Origin: Deltaproteobacteria bacterium
GTDB lineage: Bacteria > Myxococcota > Kuafuiibacteriia > Kuafuiibacteriales > Kuafuiibacteriaceae
Assembly (NCBI GenBank): GCA_016703535.1
Contig: JADJBV010000001.1
Span: 1,178,001 to 1,242,000 of the forward strand
Length of the DNA: 64,000 bases
Direction: 5' to 3'
Shown: in pieces, positions 44,450-52,766 of the stretch
How positions within the stretch are numbered: position 1 is the first letter of the stretch
Layout of the letters: every line of letters begins with the position of its first letter
Translations under genes and position numbers: made by a program
The notes under the pieces: model-generated
What the model was told of the DNA's origin: nothing
Seen by the model: only the letters and a program-made list of their open reading frames with translations
Databases searched by the model: none

Positions 44450-46951
44450 TCAGCGATCGATCCAGGCCAACCAGGCCGGCAACACCAAGATCGCCGCAAA
44501 CAGGCAGGTGAGCTCACCGACGATCGCCACCTCGCCGAAGGAGATCAGGGCGCCGTTGCGGGCCACCAAAAGGGAGGCGTAGCCGATGACGGTGGTCAAG
44601 GAGCAGAGGATCACCGCGCCGCCGGACGAGGCGACCGCCCGCTGGGCCGCTTGGGCCGAGGTGACCCCGGGCATCCGCTCGATCAGGTAGCGGCTGTACA
44701 CGTTCACCGCGTAGTCGACGCCGATGCCGAAGGTTATGGGCAGGGCGATGAAGTTGAGGAAGTTGATCTTCCACTCCATCACCCCCATGACCCCGAACAT
44801 CCCGGCCACGCCCAAAAACAGGGCCGCCAAGACGAACAAGGTGCGGCGTAGGCTGCGGAAGGCGAGGATGGTCACCAAGACCACGCCGAGCAGCGAATAG
44901 GCGGTGGCCTTGGGCCCATCTTGGCCGACGGCCTCGACCATGTCCGAGTAGATCACGAAGGCCCCGGAGCTCTTGACGGTGCGGCCGTCGGGCAGCGGGA
45001 TCTCGCGGAGCACCGCCGCCACCCGCTTCACCTCGTCGGCGTGGTAGAGGTTCAGCTTCAGGTTCGGCAGGGCCAAGACCACCAGGCCTTCGGTGCCGTC
45101 CAGCTCCCGGAAGTCTGCCCGAATGGACTCGGGCAGGTCCTTGACGGTGAAGGGGGCCAGGGAGTCGGGGGGGCGTTGCTCCAGGGCCAACTTGCGATCG
45201 GCCTCGTCGAGTTGAGCCAACAGATCGTCGGACAACAGCTCCCGGATCCGATTCAGGACGTCGATCTTCTGAGGTTGATCCGGCGGCACAAAACCTTGCA
45301 GCGCCGAGACCTCCACGATGGGCGCCCGTTCGCCGCCGTCCTTGATCGATCGCTCCAGGTGTTCGATCACCCGGGGGATGTCGGACTCTTGTTCGACGAC
45401 GATCACCTGAGGCGCCAGGTAGCGGCCGAAGATCAGGTCGACCTGAGATTCCCAGTAGGCCGCGCCCCGCTCGTGGGTGGCCAGGTTGCGCAGCTTGCCG
45501 AAGTCCTTCTCGAAAGGATCGGCGAAGAGGCGTTGGGCCGCGACGCTGCCGACCACAAAAGAGACGATGCCCAAGATCGACAGCGGCACCCGGGCCCAAG
45601 TCGCGAAGCGGGCGGGGAGGGCGGCCAGTTGTCCCGAGCGGTAGAGGCTGAAGCGCTCCTTGTTCGGATCGAGGGGCCAACGGGCCTCGGACCAGGAGAT
45701 CAACGCGGGCAACACGGTGAAGGTGCTGATCCAGCAGAAGACCATACCCAGGCCGCCGATCACCCCGAAGTGTCGAAAGCCCAAGAAGTCGGTGGCGATC
45801 AAGGAGCCGTAAGCGACCGCGGCCCCGAAGGCCGCCACCGAGGTGCCCCGGACCGTAAAACCCACCGCTTGATGCAAGGCAGCTTGCACTTCGAGACCGG
45901 CCTTCCGCTCCTCGATGTAGCGGGCCAACAAGATGATGCCGAAGTTGATGCCGTTGCCCGGGACGATCGGCCCGAGGAAGGCGCTGGAGGCGTTGACGTA
46001 GCCGATCAGGAAGTGGCTCAGGCCAAAGGTCAGGACCGACCCCACGAAGACCGGCACCGCCAAGAAGATCACCGCTCGGAAGCGGCGGTAGTAGATCAGG
46101 ACCACCGCGCCCAGGAGAACAAAGACGATCACCGTGGCGGTCACCAGATCTTCGAGGAGAGAGTCCGACTCTTCGATCAGGTTCTTGACGTCGCCGCCCA
46201 GGCCCACCTCCAGGGATGGGTGATAACTGGCCGGGCCGAGCTCCTTGGCCAGGGCCTCCACCGTCTTGACCAAGGCCCGGTTGCGTTCGATGCCAAAGGC
46301 CAGGCCCCGTTGCCGGACGATCACCGCCAGTTGGCCGCCGTCTTGGCTCTCGAAGTAGCGATACGGGAAACGTTGGGCCAACTCCAGGCGGGCCTCGTAT
46401 TTTTTCTGGATGTCCGAAAAGTCGAGTTTTTGGGGCTTTTTTGCCCCTTCTTCCAGGTCGACGTAGAGCGGGTTGGCCGCCAACTTGGCGTCTTGGATCG
46501 CGTCTTCGATCCGCTCCTCGACCTCCACCAGATCCTTGAGCTCGACGTAGAGGAAGCGGCGTTCGCCAAAAAAGTCGTACTCGGGCCCCAACTTGTTGCG
46601 GACCGAACGGATGGCCTCGACCTTCTCCAGCTTCTGCACCAGATCGTCGGAGAAGCGCCGGTTGGCGGCCCGATCCGGGGAGCGGATGACGATCGAGAGT
46701 TGAGACCAACCCCCGAAGCGCCGCTCCAGGTTCTTCAGGGTCTCGACCGACTCGGCGTGTTCCGGGAGCAGCTCCCGCAGATCGGCCCGGAGGTCCCCGA
46801 AGAGGAGGGCCGACCAATAGGTGGACGGCAGGGCCAGCAGCAGGGCAATGACCAGGATTGGCCCGGGGCGGCGGGCGATGGCGTCCACGAGCCGAGAAAA
46901 CACGTCCCGGTCCTTCTTCCAGCTCGGCAGGCCGGTGACAAGGACTGGCAT
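44450..46951 (-). CDS. MMPL/RND-superfamily exporter
   Basis: The 833-residue protein has two MMPL halves, each with a single helix, a large periplasmic loop (about 55-285 and 500-670) and a bundle of helices. Typical stretches are LRADLRELLPEHAESVETL after the first helix, GIILLARYIEERKAGLE in the first bundle and FGIGVDYAVNVYSRYLIER in the second. Its size and loops resemble hopanoid/lipid exporters such as HpnN, but no hopanoid genes are visible. It could move lipids between membranes. The start ATG at 46951 is 31 bases from the divergent cytidine deaminase gene; a downstream start near residue 17 is also possible. Confidence 0.85.
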   Translation of the reverse strand: MPVLVTGLPSWKKDRDVFSRLVDAIARRPGPILVIALLLALPSTYWSALLFGDLRADLRELLPEHAESVETLKNLERRFGGWSQLSIVIRSPDRAANRRFSDDLVQKLEKVEAIRSVRNKLGPEYDFFGERRFLYVELKDLVEVEERIEDAIQDAKLAANPLYVDLEEGAKKPQKLDFSDIQKKYEARLELAQRFPYRYFESQDGGQLAVIVRQRGLAFGIERNRALVKTVEALAKELGPASYHPSLEVGLGGDVKNLIEESDSLLEDLVTATVIVFVLLGAVVLIYYRRFRAVIFLAVPVFVGSVLTFGLSHFLIGYVNASSAFLGPIVPGNGINFGIILLARYIEERKAGLEVQAALHQAVGFTVRGTSVAAFGAAVAYGSLIATDFLGFRHFGVIGGLGMVFCWISTFTVLPALISWSEARWPLDPNKERFSLYRSGQLAALPARFATWARVPLSILGIVSFVVGSVAAQRLFADPFEKDFGKLRNLATHERGAAYWESQVDLIFGRYLAPQVIVVEQESDIPRVIEHLERSIKDGGERAPIVEVSALQGFVPPDQPQKIDVLNRIRELLSDDLLAQLDEADRKLALEQRPPDSLAPFTVKDLPESIRADFRELDGTEGLVVLALPNLKLNLYHADEVKRVAAVLREIPLPDGRTVKSSGAFVIYSDMVEAVGQDGPKATAYSLLGVVLVTILAFRSLRRTLFVLAALFLGVAGMFGVMGVMEWKINFLNFIALPITFGIGVDYAVNVYSRYLIERMPGVTSAQAAQRAVASSGGAVILCSLTTVIGYASLLVARNGALISFGEVAIVGELTCLFAAILVLPAWLAWIDR

Positions 46952-46982
46952 CGGATCGCCGAAGGCTCTAGGCTTCCCCGCG

Positions 46983-47390
46983 GTGGACGCTCAGCTCGAC
47001 GCCCTCTTGGACGCGGCTCGCCGGGCTCGGGCCCAGGCCTACGCGCCTTATTCTCGGTATCAGGTCGGGGCCGCGATCCTCGCCGAAGACGGCCGGATCT
47101 TCCAGGGCGCCAACATGGAGAACTCGGCCTACCCGACCTGCCTCTGCGCCGAACACAACGCCCTCGGCACCGCGGTTTCGTCCGGGGCCCGCCGGTTCAG
47201 GGCGGTGGCGGTGGTGACCGAACTCGACGCCCACGGGCGGCCCGGCTCGCCGTGTGGCCAATGTCGCCAGGCCCTCTCGGAGTTCGGATTGGATTGGGTG
47301 GTGCTCCTGGCCGGCCCCAGTGGCCCTCCCGTCCGCACCACCCTGCGGGAACTTTTGCCCCACGCCTTCTCAGGAGAACAGCTCGGATGA
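46983..47390 (+). CDS. cdd: cytidine deaminase
   Basis: The 135-residue protein starts at GTG 46983, which matches the usual N-terminus (AARRARAQAYAPYSRYQVGAA). Zinc ligands are C55 (with catalytic E57 in CAEHNAL) and C91 and C94 in PCGQCRQALSEF. It deaminates cytidine and deoxycytidine to uridines in pyrimidine salvage. It matches the short, homotetrameric type in length. The stop overlaps the amidohydrolase start by 4 bases, so the two nucleoside-related deaminases are coupled. Confidence 0.92.
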   Translation: MDAQLDALLDAARRARAQAYAPYSRYQVGAAILAEDGRIFQGANMENSAYPTCLCAEHNALGTAVSSGARRFRAVAVVTELDAHGRPGSPCGQCRQALSEFGLDWVVLLAGPSGPPVRTTLRELLPHAFSGEQLG

Positions 47391-48739
47391 GCGAAGCCTC
47401 GCGCCGGATCCTCCTCGAGGGCGGCACCATCGTCACCATGGATCCGCGCCGTTCGGTGGTGCGGGGCGATCTCTTGATCGAAGGGCACCGGATCGCGGCC
47501 CTCGGGCCTTTGGCCAAGGGCAAAAAGAAGATCGACGAGGTGGTCGACTGCCAGGGCCGTTTGGTGATCCCGGGCCTGATCCAACCCCACACCCACCTCT
47601 GCCAGACCCTGTTCCGTGGCCAAGCCGACGACCTCGAGCTCCTGGATTGGCTGGCCCAGCGGATCTGGCCCTTCGAGGCCGCCCACGACGAGGCCTCCCT
47701 CTATTGTTCCTCCTTGATCGGCGGGGCCGAGCTGTTGCGCTCCGGCACCACCGCGATCTTGGACATGGGCACGGTGCGGCACACCGACGCCATCTTTCGG
47801 GCCGCCAAAAAGCTCGGCCTGCGGGCCACCATCGGTAAGGCCATGATGGACTCGGGGCAAAACTTGCCCGCGGGCCTGCGCGAGACCACGGAAGCCTCCT
47901 TGAAGGAGAGCCTGGCCCTCCACGGTCGTTGGCACGGCACCGAAAACGGGCGCCTCCGCTACGCCTTCGCGCCCCGCTTCGTCTTGTCCTGCACCGAAAC
48001 CTTGTTGCGGCAGGTGGTGGTCGAGGCCCGGGCCCGAGGCCTCCTGATCCACACCCACGCCTCCGAAAACAGCGGCGAGATCGAGGCGGTCCGGGCCCGC
48101 TGCGGCGCCGACAACGTGGCGTACCTGCACCAACTCGGCATGTCGGGGCCGGACACGGTGTTGGCCCACTGCGTCTGGTTGACCTCGGGCGAACAGCGGA
48201 TCTTGGCCGACACCGGCACCCACGTGGCCCATTGCCCTTCCTCCAACCTCAAGTTGGCCTCGGGCTTCGCCAAGATCCCGGACCTGCTCGGCCTGGGCAT
48301 CAACGTCGGCTTGGCCGCCGATGGCGCCCCCTGCAACAACAACCTCGACGCCTTCATGGAGATGCGGCTGGCCGGCCTGATCCACAAACCTCGGTTTGGC
48401 CCGACGGCGATGCCGGCCCGGACGGTCTTCGAGTTGGCCACCTTGGGGGGCGCCAAGGCCCTGGGCCTCTCCCAGCAGATCGGCAGCCTGGAGATCGGCA
48501 AACAAGCGGACGTGACGGTGGTGGATCCGCGAACCCTCAACGCCACCCCCGCCTCTGATCCGTATTCGATGTTGGTCTACGCCCTGACCGGTCGCGACGT
48601 GGAGCACGTCTTCGTCGACGGTCTGCAGCGGGTGAAGAAGGGCAAGGTTTTGGGCCTCAACCTCCAGAAGCTGAGCGTCGAGGCCGAAAAACACTCCGGG
48701 CGGATCAGGAGAGAGGTCCTGGGAGCGGCTCCGGGTTGA
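47387..48739 (+). CDS. amidohydrolase, 5'-methylthioadenosine/S-adenosylhomocysteine deaminase-like
   Basis: The 450-residue product belongs to the metal-dependent amidohydrolases of the MtaD/ATZ type. Metal ligands are H68 and H70 in QPHTHLCQTLFRG, a His in the H222-T-H224 region (LLIHTHASENSGE), the His of VLAHCVWL and the Asp of LAADGAPCNNNLD. The N- and C-terminal strands form the usual composite beta domain (LLIEGHRIAALG and EIGKQADVTVVD). Members deaminate methylthioadenosine, adenosine homocysteine, guanine-like or triazine compounds. An AGGAG ribosome binding site and the 4-base overlap with cdd fix the start. Together they suggest a nucleoside salvage operon. The 3' end overlaps the convergent glycosyltransferase by 35 bases. 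Confidence 0.85.
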   Translation: MSEASRRILLEGGTIVTMDPRRSVVRGDLLIEGHRIAALGPLAKGKKKIDEVVDCQGRLVIPGLIQPHTHLCQTLFRGQADDLELLDWLAQRIWPFEAAHDEASLYCSSLIGGAELLRSGTTAILDMGTVRHTDAIFRAAKKLGLRATIGKAMMDSGQNLPAGLRETTEASLKESLALHGRWHGTENGRLRYAFAPRFVLSCTETLLRQVVVEARARGLLIHTHASENSGEIEAVRARCGADNVAYLHQLGMSGPDTVLAHCVWLTSGEQRILADTGTHVAHCPSSNLKLASGFAKIPDLLGLGINVGLAADGAPCNNNLDAFMEMRLAGLIHKPRFGPTAMPARTVFELATLGGAKALGLSQQIGSLEIGKQADVTVVDPRTLNATPASDPYSMLVYALTGRDVEHVFVDGLQRVKKGKVLGLNLQKLSVEAEKHSGRIRREVLGAAPG

Positions 48740-49862
48740 GCTCTGGCCCCTTGGGCGCAAGTACACTCCCGGCTCCGATGGTCATCGCCCGTCCGCGCCA
48801 GTTCACCGTGGTTCGAAAGGCGGCCACCACCCATAAGGCCGCGACCATCAGGTCCCGGATCGGCATCAACAGGTAACGGGACCACCCGCCGCGGCACCCC
48901 AAACTCCGACGGGTGACGAGCTCCAGGGCAGCCCAAAATAACAGGGTGAAGAGCGCGCCCTTCCCAGGCGCGACCAAACCCCAGGCCAAGATCGGCAGGA
49001 GGGGCGAAAGCAAAGGCTCCGCCAAAAAGGACCAAGGCGAGATCCGACGGCGCATCTGGCCCCAGCGCAGGTGGCGGTTCCACAACTCCGAGAGCGGGCG
49101 AGGCCCCGTCGGGGTCGGCAAGACGTGAGCAGAGAGGACCACCTTCAGCCCCGCGCGGTGAAAGTACTGTCCCAGCAGGTAGTCCTCCGCCAACACATCC
49201 TTGACCCGAGTGAAGCCTCCGACCGAACCCAGGTCGTCTTTTTTGAACAACATCGACTTGCCGATCACCGTGGGGTGGCGGCCGATCCGGCTGGCCAGGT
49301 GGACCGCCGAAAGCACGAAGCCGAAGAGGTGGAGGTCCTCGCAGATGCCGCCCAGGCCCGAGCCTCCTTCGCCGCGGAGCGGTGAGTGGACCAGGTCGGC
49401 CCCAGCGGCGGCCTCACCCCCGATCGCCCGCAGATATCCCGGGTCGGGCCGGACGTTGGCGTCGGAGATCAACCACCAGGGGTGTTGGGCGAACCGTGAC
49501 AGGTGCGCCAGGTTGGAGACCTTGGGGTTGAGGCCCAACTCCGGGGCGCCGCTGGTCACCACCACCCGTCGATGCGGGTGCCGGGCCGCCACCCGACGGG
49601 CCACCACCAGGGCTGGATCCCGAGGATCGGCGGCGCCGCAGATCACCTCGAACTCCGGATAGTCCTGGTGGAGCAAGGCCTCCAGGTTCTCCTCGAGGCC
49701 CGGCTCCAGGCCTTTCAGCGGCTTGAGGATCGAGATCGGAGGCAGCTGCGGTGGGGCCGTTCGTCGGCGCCGGACGCGCAGCTCGAGGAACGCTAGGCGC
49801 GCCAAGGTGCTGAAGGTGAGGGCGGTGAGTGCGAAGAACGACAGCGCGAACTCGATCGTCAT
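48705..49862 (-). CDS. GT21-like glycosyltransferase (ceramide glucosyltransferase/HpnI type)
   Basis: I chose the ATG at 49862, giving 385 residues that begin with a membrane helix (IEFALSFFALTALTF). The GT-A domain has the D1-D3 motifs of GT21 enzymes: D79 region in CGAADPRDPA, D134 in SDANVRPDPGYL, and E226-D227 in VLAEDYLLGQYF. The (Q/R)xxRW signature is present as R263-H-L-R-W267. Further membrane helices follow at about 275-350. Enzymes of this kind glycosylate lipids such as ceramide or hopanoids (HpnI). The acceptor here is unknown. An in-frame start at 49955 would add 31 residues with no support. Confidence 0.82.
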   Translation of the reverse strand: MTIEFALSFFALTALTFSTLARLAFLELRVRRRRTAPPQLPPISILKPLKGLEPGLEENLEALLHQDYPEFEVICGAADPRDPALVVARRVAARHPHRRVVVTSGAPELGLNPKVSNLAHLSRFAQHPWWLISDANVRPDPGYLRAIGGEAAAGADLVHSPLRGEGGSGLGGICEDLHLFGFVLSAVHLASRIGRHPTVIGKSMLFKKDDLGSVGGFTRVKDVLAEDYLLGQYFHRAGLKVVLSAHVLPTPTGPRPLSELWNRHLRWGQMRRRISPWSFLAEPLLSPLLPILAWGLVAPGKGALFTLLFWAALELVTRRSLGCRGGWSRYLLMPIRDLMVAALWVVAAFRTTVNWRGRAMTIGAGSVLAPKGPELNPEPLPGPLS

Positions 49863-49933
49863 CTGGGGCCTCCCGCCCGCAGACTCTCCGTGGAGACGGT
49901 GGCGATCGCGTGACGCCCTAGAAAACACTGGCC

Positions 49934-50077
49934 TCAGCTGCAAGATAACTTGCACTTCTTAGCGGCGCACAACTCATCGACTGCGTTGACCTCGCCCCCA
50001 CACGCGCCGGTGCCTCGGGCGACTCGAGGGCGGAGCGGCCGAGCGACGACGATGGCTCCGTCCCGGGACCCACGCCG
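49934..50077 (-). pseudogene. start-less Cys-rich frame, possible gene remnant
   Basis: Read on the minus strand, this 48-codon open stretch ends in ACGGEVNAVDELCAAKKC then KLSCS and a TGA stop. Four cysteines in the last 22 residues and a non-random composition resemble the small Cys-rich lipoproteins of this genome (compare the gene at 1974-2165). There is no start codon or signal peptide: an in-frame TGA precedes it at once and the upstream half is Arg/Pro-rich. It might be the 3' end of a small gene damaged when the adjacent palindromic element arrived, or chance. Confidence 0.2.
49939..49954. repeat. 16-bp palindrome TGCAAG-N4-CTTGCA (dispersed)
   Basis: The palindrome TGCAAGATAACTTGCA occurs here in intergenic DNA. 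The same pattern (TGCAAG, four bases, CTTGCA) occurs exactly at 1871-1886, 45873-45888 and 53315-53330. Near versions are at 1046-1061 (one arm mismatch) and 19361-19376 (CGCAAG/CTTGCG). The five copies inside genes are all in minus-strand genes and in the same codon phase, reading (V/A/M)QxxL. Confidence 0.5.
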
Positions 50078-50093
50078 TCACCCGCTCAAGCGC

Positions 50094-50273
50094 CTAGTGC
50101 CTCGACTCGGTCATAGTGACCTGTTCCCGCCGAGGGATTTTCGTGTCTGGCCCGCGCACGAGGAGGCGAGCGTATCGGGCCCATACGCGACCGACGAGAG
50201 CGCAGCGGTGCGCGGGACCAGGCGCGAAAAGCGCTGGCGCGAACGGGTCAATATGATCGTGTCGAGGCACTAG
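50094..50273. mobile_element. 180-bp palindromic, MITE-like element flanked by CTAG
   Basis: The two ends are inverted repeats: the first 38 bases from 50094 match the reverse complement of the last 38 (ending at 50273) with five mismatches. After a short gap the pairing continues through TTTTCG-CTGG-CCCGCGCAC to about 66 bases per arm. The centre holds another palindrome (GTATCGGGCCCATAC). Both ends are CTAG, the target sequence known for IS630-type elements, which duplicate TA. There is no transposase, so it could be a non-autonomous element. The right-hand CTAG contains the TAG stop codon of the CarH-like gene, so the insertion left that protein intact. Confidence 0.55.
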
Positions 50274-51085
50274 CCCGCCTGTTCGAGCGGGTTGGCTTGA
50301 GCCTTCAACTCCTCCAGCAGCTGCCGGAACTCAGAGAAGCGGCGGAGCCGGTGGTGGGGGGCCCGAACCTCGGGCCACGCGCCGTGACCGCCCAAAACCA
50401 CCCGGACCGCGTCCCCGGCGGCGGCCTCGAGTTGATCATAGAAGTCCGCCAACACCCGACGATCTTGGGAGTGGGCGGAGGCCGAAACCGCGACCATCTC
50501 CACGTCTCGTCGTTCGATCACCTTCACCAGCTCCTCGGCGGGGGTCTTTCGGCCGGCCCACCAGGTGCGCCACCCGGCCTCTCGGGCGATCGGCTCGAGG
50601 AGCGACAGGCCCAAGGTGTGTTCGTCTCCGTCCGCCAAGGCCAGCAGGCAACGGGGTGAGGACGGTGGCACCAAGATGGTTTGGCTGCACCAGTTGAGGC
50701 CCCGGGTCAGGCGCTCCGAAGCTTGGTGTTCATCGAGGATCGAAAGTTCGCCCCTTTGCCAGCGGATCCCCAAGAGCTCCACCGCGCCTCCGAGCCGCTC
50801 CGAGGTCTGCCACCAGCTGCCAGTTTCGGCCCGGAGCTGGAGCAAGGCGCCGGCGATCTCGTAGCCGTCGGTCTCGTGGGTGAGCCGGCGGACCCACTGC
50901 TCGCTGATGTCCTCTTCTCGGGCGCCCCGGAAGCGCTCCACGTCACCTCGCAAAAAGCGGCGGTGGCCTCCGGCGGTGCGGACACAAGGCAACTCGTTGT
51001 CGTCGGCCCAGCGCTTGACCGTGGAGGGGCCCACGCCCAGCAGGATCGCCGCGTCGGCGGTGGTGATCAGTTCTCCCAAATCCAT
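50270..51085 (-). CDS. CarH-like B12-dependent photoreceptor transcriptional regulator
   Basis: The 271-residue protein has a MerR/excisionase-type helix-turn-helix at 6-52 (TADAAILLGVGPSTVKRWAD, GGHRRF). A four-helix-bundle domain (about 60-135) carries W109-x9-E119-H120, the motif that marks light-sensing CarH/LitR proteins. A Rossmann-type cobalamin domain (145-255) carries D154-x-H156-xx-G159, whose His is the expected lower axial cobalt ligand. The spacing between W109 and H156 is close to that in Thermus CarH. Family members bind adenosylcobalamin as tetramers in the dark, repress, and release DNA on light. The divergent partner is a VTT-DUF547 gene, 94 bases away. The stop codon lies in the CTAG end of the palindromic element. 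Confidence 0.85.
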   Translation of the reverse strand: MDLGELITTADAAILLGVGPSTVKRWADDNELPCVRTAGGHRRFLRGDVERFRGAREEDISEQWVRRLTHETDGYEIAGALLQLRAETGSWWQTSERLGGAVELLGIRWQRGELSILDEHQASERLTRGLNWCSQTILVPPSSPRCLLALADGDEHTLGLSLLEPIAREAGWRTWWAGRKTPAEELVKVIERRDVEMVAVSASAHSQDRRVLADFYDQLEAAAGDAVRVVLGGHGAWPEVRAPHHRLRRFSEFRQLLEELKAQANPLEQAG

Positions 51086-51135
51086 GATGCCAAGATAAAC
51101 GATTTGAACGGTTTTCTCATTCCGCGGGCGTTTTG

Positions 51136-51159
51136 GTGGTCGATTTCGTGAACGACCAC
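51136..51159. promoter_or_regulatory. inverted repeat in the carH-like/VTT divergent promoter region
   Basis: GTGGTCG (51136-51142) and CGACCAC (51153-51159) form a perfect 7-bp inverted repeat with a 10-base spacer. It lies 20 bases before the VTT-DUF547 start and 50 bases before the CarH-like start. Its position suits an operator for the CarH-like regulator, though no consensus is shown. Confidence 0.3.
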
Positions 51160-51179
51160 GGCCGTGGTATCTCAGGGCC

Positions 51180-52766
51180 GTGGGGCGGCGGATCGAGCGT
51201 TTGGCCTGGCTTCTCGCTGGCTTGGGCGCGGTCTTGAGCCTTTACCTCCTGCCGGTGGAGGCCGCGGTCCTGCGGCTCGAGGCCCAGGTCGAGACCCTCG
51301 GGGTGTGGGGTTGGGTGGTCTACGGACTTGCCTACGCGATCCTGAGCCTCCTGTTTGTGCCCGCCTCGGCCTTGGGCATCGGGGCCGGGGCGGTGTTTGG
51401 GGCCCTCTTGGGCGGAATGGCCGTCTTTGGCGGGGGGATTTTGGCCGCTTCGGTCGGTTTTGGGATCGGCCGGATTTTGGGCCGGGCCCGGCTGGAGCGG
51501 CTCTTCGAGGGCCGCCAGGCCTGGCAGGTGGTCGATCAAGCGGTCGGCCGGGACGGGGCCAAGGTGGTGGCCTTGGTGCGCCTCTTACCGGTGATCCCGT
51601 TCAGCGCCAGCAACTACGCCTTTGGGGTCACCGGGATCCCGTTTCGAGTGTATCTGCCGGTTTCGGCGTTGGCCTTGTTGCCCGGCATGTTCACCTACGT
51701 GGCCCTGGGCGCCTTGGGCCGCTTTCGCCTGGGGGCCCTCTTCGACGAACGCCTCGGCCTGTTGTTGCTGCTGGTCGGCGGCCTGTTGTTGTTGGTGCTC
51801 CGGACCTTGGTGCGATGGGCGCTCCGCACCTTGGATGCGGCGGGCAGTGGTCTCTTCAAGCCCTCGGCCCGGCCGCCCCAACCCCGACGGGCGGTGGCTT
51901 ATGCCGTCCTTTCGGCGGCGATCTGGGCCGGGGCCTACCAAAACCGAGAGGCCTTGGCCGGGATCTTGGGGCCACCTCCGGTTCACGGCGTCGAACGTCA
52001 CCCACCGGAGGGCGAGGCCTTCGATCATCAAGAGTTCGATCGGCTGCTGCAGCGTTACGTCGACGCCCGGGGTGGGGTCGACTATGTCGGGCTGGGCTCA
52101 GAGAGCGCGGGCCTCCACCGCTACCTGGATCGATTGGCCTTCGCCGAGTTTGATCGCCTCTCCCGGGACGAGAAGTTGGCGTTCCTGATCAACGCTTACA
52201 ACGCCACGACCTTACGCTTGATCCTCGAATACTGGCCGGTCACCTCCATCTTGGAGATCCCGAGTGATCGGCGCTGGCGGGGGCGACGTTTTTCGATCGG
52301 CCGGCGGGAGGTCAGCCTGGATCAGCTGGAGCACCGCTGGATCCGGGCCGAGTTCGATGAACCCCGGGTGCACTTCGCCTTGGTCTGCGCCAGCAAAAGT
52401 TGCCCGCCGCTGTTGCCCCGGGCCTATCGGGGTTCGGACCTGGAGGTGACCTTGGCGGAGGTGACCCGTCGGGCCCACGCCGATCCCCAGTTTGTGGCCT
52501 TGAGCGCCGATCAGCAGGAGTTGTGGTTGACGCCGCTCTACGACTGGTACCGCACGGATCTGACCGCGGGCGCCGGCGCATTGTTGCCGGCGGTGGCGAG
52601 CCGGGCTCCGGCCGTCGCCGAAGCCGTCGCCGCGGGGGCTCGGCCCGTGATCCGTTGGCGGGCCTGGGACTGGTCCCTCAACGTTCAGTCGCCGCTTGGA
52701 TCAACTCGGCCAGCCGCTCCGGCGCTTGCTCCGGCAGGGGATGGCCAGCCCCCTCCACCACCTTGA
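51180..52766 (+). CDS. VTT/TVP38-type membrane protein fused to DUF547 domain
   Basis: The 528-residue product starts at GTG. Residues 1-240 are a DedA/TVP38 (VTT, SNARE-associated) domain with five or six helices and the family motifs FVPASALGIGAGAVFGALLG and RLLPVIPFSASNYAFGVT. Residues 285-500 are a DUF547 domain with DYVGLGSES, LAFLINAYNATTLRLILEYW, VHFALVCASKSCPPLLPRAY and LTPLYDWY. VTT proteins are implicated in lipid scrambling; DUF547 is of unknown function. The domain normally ends near DWSLN, but here the frame continues 28 residues (Pro/Ala-rich), overlapping the convergent hydrolase gene by 89 bases. It is divergent from the CarH-like regulator and may be light-controlled. Confidence 0.82.
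   Translation: MGRRIERLAWLLAGLGAVLSLYLLPVEAAVLRLEAQVETLGVWGWVVYGLAYAILSLLFVPASALGIGAGAVFGALLGGMAVFGGGILAASVGFGIGRILGRARLERLFEGRQAWQVVDQAVGRDGAKVVALVRLLPVIPFSASNYAFGVTGIPFRVYLPVSALALLPGMFTYVALGALGRFRLGALFDERLGLLLLLVGGLLLLVLRTLVRWALRTLDAAGSGLFKPSARPPQPRRAVAYAVLSAAIWAGAYQNREALAGILGPPPVHGVERHPPEGEAFDHQEFDRLLQRYVDARGGVDYVGLGSESAGLHRYLDRLAFAEFDRLSRDEKLAFLINAYNATTLRLILEYWPVTSILEIPSDRRWRGRRFSIGRREVSLDQLEHRWIRAEFDEPRVHFALVCASKSCPPLLPRAYRGSDLEVTLAEVTRRAHADPQFVALSADQQELWLTPLYDWYRTDLTAGAGALLPAVASRAPAVAEAVAAGARPVIRWRAWDWSLNVQSPLGSTRPAAPALAPAGDGQPPPPP

Larger units (their letters stand above)
49863..50093. other. intergenic stretch upstream of the palindromic element
   Basis: This 231-base stretch between the glycosyltransferase start and the palindromic element has no convincing gene. 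It holds the short palindrome at 49939-49954 and a start-less Cys-rich frame on the minus strand (see separate entries). The plus-strand frame beginning at 49950 is rich in Arg and Pro, runs through the palindromic element and shows no domain, so I do not call it. I see no promoter that I would defend. Confidence 0.4.

Noticed and set aside
44921..46982. Plus-strand frame that runs open for about 2 kb and joins the amidohydrolase frame
   Set aside because: This part is antisense to the MMPL exporter; the amidohydrolase clearly starts at 47387 with its own ribosome binding site and overlap with cdd.
49950..50273. 107-codon plus-strand frame through the palindromic element
   Set aside because: It is Arg/Pro-rich, has no ribosome binding site or domain and is explained by the inverted repeat.
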